Origin: an uncultured Anaerolineales bacterium
Lineage (GTDB): Bacteria; Chloroflexota; Anaerolineae; Anaerolineales; Villigracilaceae
DNA: 53,187 bases
Direction of reading: 5' to 3'
Assembly: GCA_937928015.1 (NCBI GenBank)
Contig: CALFXA010000040.1
Location: 1 to 53,187 of the forward strand
Position numbers and translations under genes: made by a program. Positions 49,298-53,187 of the stretch are shown here, piece after piece (within the stretch, counting starts at the first letter, position 1; the number at the start of each line of letters is the position of its first letter). Under the pieces are notes generated by a model. That model was not told the origin of the DNA. It saw nothing but the letters and a program-made list of their open reading frames with translations, and did not search any database.

Positions 49298-51262
49298 TTA
49301 CGGAACCCGGTAGGCGACAAGAATCGTACGCGAACAGTCGTATTGATATTGCAGTTGGCCACCTGGATGCGCGTGTGCCCAGGTGAGCAATTCTGTGATG
49401 CGGTCTGGGCTGGCGATGATGGTTTCGCCTGACACAAAATCGACCGAATCAACCGAGGCGGGCAGGTTCGTCACGGGACGGGTTTGGCTGAGAAAATACG
49501 TCGAGGCGTGCGTACCATACGAGTAGATGTCGTTGCTGAGCAGGTAGATATCCGATTGGTTGTCCACGGTTTTGACGTATCTGCCCAGGTAGGAGGCAAA
49601 GCGGCCTGCCAGGTTATCGCCGTAGCGGCATTGGCCCGCAAAATCGCCGTAATACGTCCACAGGTTGAAGATCAGCAAACTAACCAGGATCGCGCCCACC
49701 GAAAGTTGATAGGCTCCCCGGGCCTGTTCCCAACCCAGGCCGAAATACTCGAACATCTGGTCCAGGCCGATGGCCGCCATGATTAACGCAGCAGGCAGGG
49801 CCATCAGCATGCGATAGGAATCCGCCGAGGGTGGAACCGCAAAGATACCGACCGCCAGTGTCGCCGCCCAGAAATTGCCGTTCAACAAGAGGTACTTTGG
49901 AGATTTTGTGCGCCACAAGGCCAGTCCCAGTCCCAGCAGAAAGATGGAAGCCGAGATCATGCTCAACATTGGGGTGGGCGAGCCGTAAAAATCGAGAGAG
50001 GGATAATAGATCAACGCCAGGAAGGCGTGCATCACCCGTCCAAACAAGATTTGCACGGCGCTTTGCCCCGTGGAAGCCACCGTTTCCGCCAGCCAGCCCG
50101 TGGCCAGGGTGCCATCCTGAGCCAGACGGTTGAGGAATTGTTCGGGATAGTGCGCCACGTAGTAGGCTTCGGGCAGGATCATGATCAGGAAGCCACCCCA
50201 AAAAGCCAATGCCTGCGGCAAGGCAGGCTTAAACCAGGAACGCAGGAATATGAAGCAGATGATCATGTAGACCAGGATCATGGCGGTAACCACCTGGGCG
50301 GTCAGGTACACGGAGAAATGCATCGCCAGGACAACCCCGCTCAGGGCGGTGCGCCAGAATTGCCGTTTTTCCAACCCGCTTAACAGAAAATACAATTCGA
50401 AAGGCACCAGCCAGGTCCCATGAATGTAAGCCACCGAGGCAATGCGGCTAAAATTGATATGGGTATGTGACATAGCAACCAGAAAGGCTGCAATGAAAGC
50501 CACCCGCTTCCCGCCAATCTGCCGAGCCAACATATAAATGGCTGGAATGGCTAGAATACCGCCAATGGCGGGCAGAAGGCGCAAGGCGAACGGGGTCGGA
50601 CCAAAAAATCCCAGACACAGGTTGATGGCCTGCAAATACAATGCGCCGAAGTTGTCCCACAGGGCGAAGGGGTTGGCAAGATCGCCCAGGACGGTAGTCT
50701 GAGCGGCCATACCCACACGACCCTCATCTCCGTCCAGCACGCGGGGAATCTCACCCAGCTTATAAAATCGCAGCGATGCTCCCAGCAGGATGATCGCCAA
50801 CAGAATCAGAAGCTCCGTACGATGACTTTTCAGCCAGGCCTTCCATTCCACCCAGGTCAACATCCTGTCGGAAAACGCGGCCACGTAGGCCAGTCCCGCC
50901 AGGGCCCAAACCGTCAATACGGGGATGAAATTACTGCGTGTGGAGATTTGAAACAAGCCTGATCCCACCGTGGCCAGAACAGACAGCATAAAAGCCGCAA
51001 TCACCCACGCGGCCCGCTCCGAGATGAGGATACGCCCCGCAAGCCGCCGCGTCAGGAGGCCGGGTCGCACCAACTGGCTCAACAGGAATAAGACGACCCC
51101 CGCCAAGCTCAATCCCTCATAATGAGGGAACAATATCTTCTCGTCCAATGGGGCGGAATAAATTAGAAATTGCCCAAGCAAAATGAAGAACACACCCAAA
51201 AAGGCCACCAGCCGACGTATCCGCCTGACCTCCCCGCTTGTCTCAGGTTCCATAACTGCCAT
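49298..51262 (-). CDS. GT-C glycosyltransferase (GT39/PMT-like)
   Basis: A 654-residue membrane protein with about 12 helices. The first large external loop has EIPRVLDGDEGRVGMAAQ with a DGDEG acidic pair like the catalytic motif of ArnT/PMT enzymes. The segment RIASVAYIHGTWLVPFELYFLLSG is also typical. A C-terminal extracytoplasmic domain of about 110 residues follows. The ATG at 51262 is preceded by GGAGG at five bases; two other in-frame ATGs at 51274 and 51253 lack one. It heads the operon with the methyltransferase and GT2 genes and probably transfers a sugar from the lipid donor made by the latter. Confidence 0.86.
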   Translation of the reverse strand: MAVMEPETSGEVRRIRRLVAFLGVFFILLGQFLIYSAPLDEKILFPHYEGLSLAGVVLFLLSQLVRPGLLTRRLAGRILISERAAWVIAAFMLSVLATVGSGLFQISTRSNFIPVLTVWALAGLAYVAAFSDRMLTWVEWKAWLKSHRTELLILLAIILLGASLRFYKLGEIPRVLDGDEGRVGMAAQTTVLGDLANPFALWDNFGALYLQAINLCLGFFGPTPFALRLLPAIGGILAIPAIYMLARQIGGKRVAFIAAFLVAMSHTHINFSRIASVAYIHGTWLVPFELYFLLSGLEKRQFWRTALSGVVLAMHFSVYLTAQVVTAMILVYMIICFIFLRSWFKPALPQALAFWGGFLIMILPEAYYVAHYPEQFLNRLAQDGTLATGWLAETVASTGQSAVQILFGRVMHAFLALIYYPSLDFYGSPTPMLSMISASIFLLGLGLALWRTKSPKYLLLNGNFWAATLAVGIFAVPPSADSYRMLMALPAALIMAAIGLDQMFEYFGLGWEQARGAYQLSVGAILVSLLIFNLWTYYGDFAGQCRYGDNLAGRFASYLGRYVKTVDNQSDIYLLSNDIYSYGTHASTYFLSQTRPVTNLPASVDSVDFVSGETIIASPDRITELLTWAHAHPGGQLQYQYDCSRTILVAYRVP

Positions 51263-51274
51263 GAATGCCTCCAT

Positions 51275-51758
51275 GAATTGCGTTCTGCCCGACTCTTGTC
51301 CGACAGAACACTGGCTTAATCTTCCTTTTTATCGCAAAAGATCGTCAAAAACGACAATGACATCCAGATTGTATCCCATATCCCAAATATGGCAATGGTC
51401 GGTCATATTGTGCTTTTTTTCACACAAAGAAATAATCGTATAGCAAAATCTTAACTTTCATGTATAATATGTTAATATCCGAAAGGATTTGGAACAGCCT
51501 ACTCCGCCGCCCATTTGCGGCCACCGCTCGATTACGATTTGATTTTTTGGGTACGAGACACCGCCCCCTTTTTTGGCGGATCAAAAACCGATTTTTGCCA
51601 GGATTATGCATCTGTTTGACCTCACCCTGAGCCATTCCACGGTTTAACCACCTCTCCCGTGCCGCATTTTGCGGGACGTGAATCTGTCGCACCCATCCGA
51701 GTCGATTCGCAGCTGTGGCCCTCCCCGGGCATCTGGCTGCGTCTTGTTTTTTAATAAC
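51275..51758 (+). promoter_or_regulatory. Long leader region of recX-rny
   Basis: TATAAT at about 51461-51466 on the plus strand would give a 5' leader of nearly 290 bases before recX. It contains hairpins CCGCC...GGCGG (about 51570-51590), CCGC-ATTT-GCGG (about 51662-51675) and T-rich runs, but no terminator directly before the gene. No known riboswitch was recognised. The left part (51275-51450) carries only the upstream region of the GT-C gene. Confidence 0.45.
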
Positions 51759-52415
51759 ATGAAAACGATCACGGCCATCGAAGTCCAGAAGAATGACCCC
51801 AATCGGGTAAACATCTACCTCGACGGGGAGTTTGCCTTCGGACTGTCGCGCATCGTGGCCGCCTGGCTGAAGAACGGCCAGCGGCTGGACGAGGCCAAGA
51901 TCGCCAGCTTGCAGGCTGCCGAGTCGCGCGAGCGGGCCTTCCAACAGGCTATGCTGTTCCTGAGCTACCGCGCCCGCTCTGAGGCGGAGATTCGACAGAA
52001 CCTGCGCAAACATGAGTATGCCGACGAAGTCATCGAGGAGACCCTCCAACGGCTCCGGGAGGCTCGTCTGGCAGACGACAACGAATTTGCCCGCGCGTGG
52101 GTGGAGAACCGCAGTACCTTCCGTCCGCGCGGCAAACGGGCGCTGGCGTTGGAATTACGCCAGAAGGGCCTGGCCGACGAGGCCGCCCGCTCTGCCCTGG
52201 CCGGGGTCGACGAGGAAGCCTTGGCCTACGAAGCGGCCCGAAAACGGGCAGGCAGGCTCAAAGGTCTCGACTGGACCGAATTCCGAAAAAAATTGAGCGA
52301 CTTCCTGGCGCGGCGGGGCTTTCCTTATTCCGTCATTGCCCCCACAGTCAGCCGCATCTGGAACGAGTCACATCCCGGGCAGGATCAAACTATTGACGAC
52401 GAGGAACGAATATGA
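51759..52415 (+). CDS. recX: Regulatory protein RecX
   Basis: A 218-residue RecX made of three-helix tandem repeats: [62 protein letters not shown], and [15 protein letters not shown], with the last repeat [22 protein letters not shown]. RecX binds RecA filaments and limits recombination. An extra N-terminal beta-like segment ([27 protein letters not shown], 1-35) is found in many non-proteobacterial RecX proteins. The ATG at 51759 is chosen over an upstream frame that reads through the leader. recA is not adjacent. The gene overlaps rny by four bases. Confidence 0.9.
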   Translation: MKTITAIEVQKNDPNRVNIYLDGEFAFGLSRIVAAWLKNGQRLDEAKIASLQAAESRERAFQQAMLFLSYRARSEAEIRQNLRKHEYADEVIEETLQRLREARLADDNEFARAWVENRSTFRPRGKRALALELRQKGLADEAARSALAGVDEEALAYEAARKRAGRLKGLDWTEFRKKLSDFLARRGFPYSVIAPTVSRIWNESHPGQDQTIDDEERI

Positions 52416-53187
52416 ACCTACTGAATATCATTCTTGATATCGTATTTCTAGGTGTGGGCACTCTGTTGGGCTATTTTCTGCATCGCTACCAGGCAGACAG
52501 GGCCCTCCAAAACCAGCAGCAAAAAGCTGATAGCATCCTAAAGGGCGCCAATGAACAGGCGCGGCTGATCGAGTCGCAGGCGCGCGAGAATGCGGTCAAG
52601 ATCGTGCAGGCCGCCGAATCGGAGATCAAGGAACGCCGCATCGAGCTGAATCGGGAAACCGACCGCCTCGACAAGCGCCGCTCCGAACTGGACAACCGCG
52701 TCGAAAAACTGGAACAACGCGAACAGGCCCTGAACAAGCGCCAATCCACCGTGGACCGCCGCCACAACGAGATCGAAAAGGTCTACCAGGATCAAGTAGC
52801 CAAGTTGCAGGAAGTGGCGCAGATGACCCAGGACGAGGCCCGCAAGGAGTTGTTTGCCGCGGTCGAGAAGGAAGCGCGCGGCGACATGGCGCGCATCATC
52901 CGTCAGATCGAGGCCGAGGCCCGCGAGGAGGGCGAGAAACGCGCCCGCAAGCTGATCGCCGACGCCATCCAACGCGTGGCTTCTGAGCACGTGGCTGAAG
53001 TCACCCGCGCCGTGGTGACCCTGCCCAACGAAGAAATGAAGGGCCGCATCGTGGGCCGCAACGGACGCAACATCAAGGCCTTCGAGCAGGCGGCGGGCGT
53101 GGACGTCATCGTGGACGACACCCCCGACTCGGTCACCGTCTCCTGCTTCGACTCGGTGCGCCGTGAGATCGGCCGCCGCGCCCTGGC
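52412..53187 (+). CDS. rny: Ribonuclease Y, 3' end beyond the window
   Basis: The frame opens at the ATG overlapping the recX stop (ATGA) and stays open to the window end, 258 residues. An N-terminal membrane helix ([18 protein letters not shown]) is followed by a long charged coiled coil (about 30-180) and the start of the KH domain ([21 protein letters not shown]). The HD catalytic domain would follow outside the window. RNase Y is the membrane-bound endonuclease that starts mRNA decay. Confidence 0.95.
   Translation, partial: MNLLNIILDIVFLGVGTLLGYFLHRYQADRALQNQQQKADSILKGANEQARLIESQARENAVKIVQAAESEIKERRIELNRETDRLDKRRSELDNRVEKLEQREQALNKRQSTVDRRHNEIEKVYQDQVAKLQEVAQMTQDEARKELFAAVEKEARGDMARIIRQIEAEAREEGEKRARKLIADAIQRVASEHVAEVTRAVVTLPNEEMKGRIVGRNGRNIKAFEQAAGVDVIVDDTPDSVTVSCFDSVRREIGRRAL

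Noticed and set aside
51466..51640. Small ORF starting at the ATG fused to the TATAAT box of recX
   Set aside because: Its ATG would lie upstream of the predicted transcription start, so it could not be translated from that promoter.

Overview
The window reads as chromosomal sequence of an uncultured member of the Chloroflexota, most likely class Anaerolineae. This is inferred from gene content and style: Thr/Pro-rich extracytoplasmic linkers, SLH-domain and GH25 wall proteins, a malic enzyme-phosphotransacetylase fusion, a soluble MgtE-like protein beside an NRAMP-family transporter, and an rpsF-ssb-rpsR cluster followed by a parvulin. The first 51 bases are a residual Illumina adapter joined to a truncated M4 protease gene, so the left edge is a read or contig end. 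No rRNA, tRNA or CRISPR array was seen.

Layout. 1-3.1 kb: M4 protease fragment with its emfourin inhibitor, a STAS protein and an ABC-F ATPase. 3.2-12.4 kb: a candidate 33-aa leaderless microprotein, a PD-(D/E)XK Fe-S nuclease, a membrane protein/XRE pair with an apparent operator, two phosphodiester-glycosidase proteins (one fused to GH25 and SH3 modules), a DUF1385 protein, an M20 peptidase, a family-5 solute-binding protein and secG. 12.5-19 kb: PHP protein, rpsF-ssb-rpsR, parvulin foldase, amidase, CBS protein, zinc-ribbon protein.

19-30 kb is the most interesting part. Two aspartyl-tRNA synthetase operons each begin with a short leader ORF packed with Asn/Asp codons, followed by a perfectly matched antiterminator/terminator pair. 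This is the architecture of ribosome-mediated attenuation. Operon A is leader-aspS1-small gene-mazF-like gene-gatC-gatA-gatB (indirect, transamidation route to Asn-tRNA). Cluster B is leader-aspS2-(AT-rich GT-C insertion)-asnS (direct route). AspRS1 carries residues associated with non-discriminating enzymes and AspRS2 does not. I infer two parallel, separately sensed routes to Asn-tRNA.

30-38 kb: GH25-LysM protein, 6S RNA, SLH surface protein, bioY, then an AT-rich glycan island (GT2 and DUF2142 genes) that ends in a decayed copy of the bioY 3' end. 38-43.4 kb: two-component system, SIMPL protein and a magnesium-type operon (soluble MgtE-like gene plus NRAMP relative) read from a 0.5-kb leader. 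That leader holds an M-box riboswitch, two terminators and a short acidic ORF between them. 44-53 kb: leaderless obg, malic enzyme fusion, a three-gene glycosylation operon (GT-C, methyltransferase, GT2), recX and the start of rny.

Several promoters have a TATAAT-like box 6-10 nt before ATG with no Shine-Dalgarno sequence, pointing to widespread leaderless transcripts. All assignments come from reading the sequence; no database search was run.
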